Program-made: the position numbers and the translations under genes | Part shown: positions 63,536 through 64,000 of the stretch, piece by piece | How positions within the stretch are numbered: the first letter of the stretch is position 1 | Layout of the letters: every line of letters starts with the position of its first letter | Notes under the pieces: model-generated | Databases searched by the model: none | What the model was told of the DNA's origin: nothing | What the model saw: only the letters and a program-made list of their open reading frames with translations | Source: Stappia sp. TSB10P1A | GTDB taxonomy: Bacteria; Pseudomonadota; Alphaproteobacteria; Rhizobiales; Stappiaceae | Length of the DNA: 64,000 nt | Assembly (NCBI RefSeq): GCF_900185725.1 | Contig: NZ_FYAU01000024.1 | Span: forward strand, 186,001 to 250,000 | Direction: 5' to 3'

Positions 63536-64000
<465 letters not shown>

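Overview
The window is about 64 kb of GC-rich chromosomal DNA with densely packed genes, frequent 4-bp ATGA/TTGA/GTGA overlaps and regular Shine-Dalgarno sequences. Gene content points to an alphaproteobacterium of the Hyphomicrobiales (Rhizobiales). The markers are a CarD-type regulator near fdxA, an RpoH2-type sigma factor, PhaR with phaAB, aerobic cobaltochelatase cobS/cobT, glnK-amtB, a 1154-residue pyruvate carboxylase, a Suv3-like helicase and mesaconyl-CoA hydratase of the ethylmalonyl-CoA pathway. A marine or soil Stappiaceae-like member is an inference only. I found no rRNA, tRNA, CRISPR, insertion sequence or prophage.

Layout. 1-7.7 kb: a leftward operon for uptake (oligopeptide-type ABC transporter) and breakdown (FAD oxidoreductase, ornithine-cyclodeaminase-family enzyme) of an unidentified amino-acid derivative. 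8.2-11.1 kb: a multi-PAS GGDEF/EAL c-di-GMP protein. 11.5-16.6 kb: a second ABC transporter operon ending in its own LacI-type regulator, with a perfect palindrome just before its first gene. 16.7-22.3 kb: gloB, a cupin-like protein, argG, an Fe-S protein, a prenyl diphosphate synthase, mtgA and rpmF. 22.6-32.2 kb: a membrane hydrolase-like protein, the PHB genes phaB/phaA/phaR, a heme-binding-like DUF336 protein, a cytosolic gamma-glutamyltransferase homologue and the nitrogen pair glnK-amtB behind a sigma-54-like promoter.

32.5-47 kb: DUF924, TusA-like, phhB, a tyrosine phosphatase, a host-attachment-family protein, a YcaQ-like protein, pyc, the helicase, an S4 RNA-binding protein, fdxA, carD and rpoH2. 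The fdxA-carD gap holds a good promoter followed within about 35 nt by an intrinsic terminator, which I read as a candidate small RNA of about 47 nt. 47.2-49.8 kb: a GDP-fucose operon (gmd, fcl) with a methyltransferase. 49.8-64 kb: carbonic anhydrase, mesaconyl-CoA hydratase, xerD, aroK-aroB, a CNNM/CorC transporter, a BolA-family protein, a J-domain protein, cobS-cobT, an esterase-like secreted protein, asd, a small cytochrome c and the start of a secreted gamma-glutamyltranspeptidase.

Most of the window is housekeeping. The parts worth a second look are regulatory: the candidate small RNA and its promoter dyad, which closely resembles one upstream of glnK; the LacI operator candidate; and hairpins between the binding-protein gene and the first permease gene in both ABC operons. 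The unidentified substrates of the two transporters and the membrane-anchored hydrolase are the main open functions.
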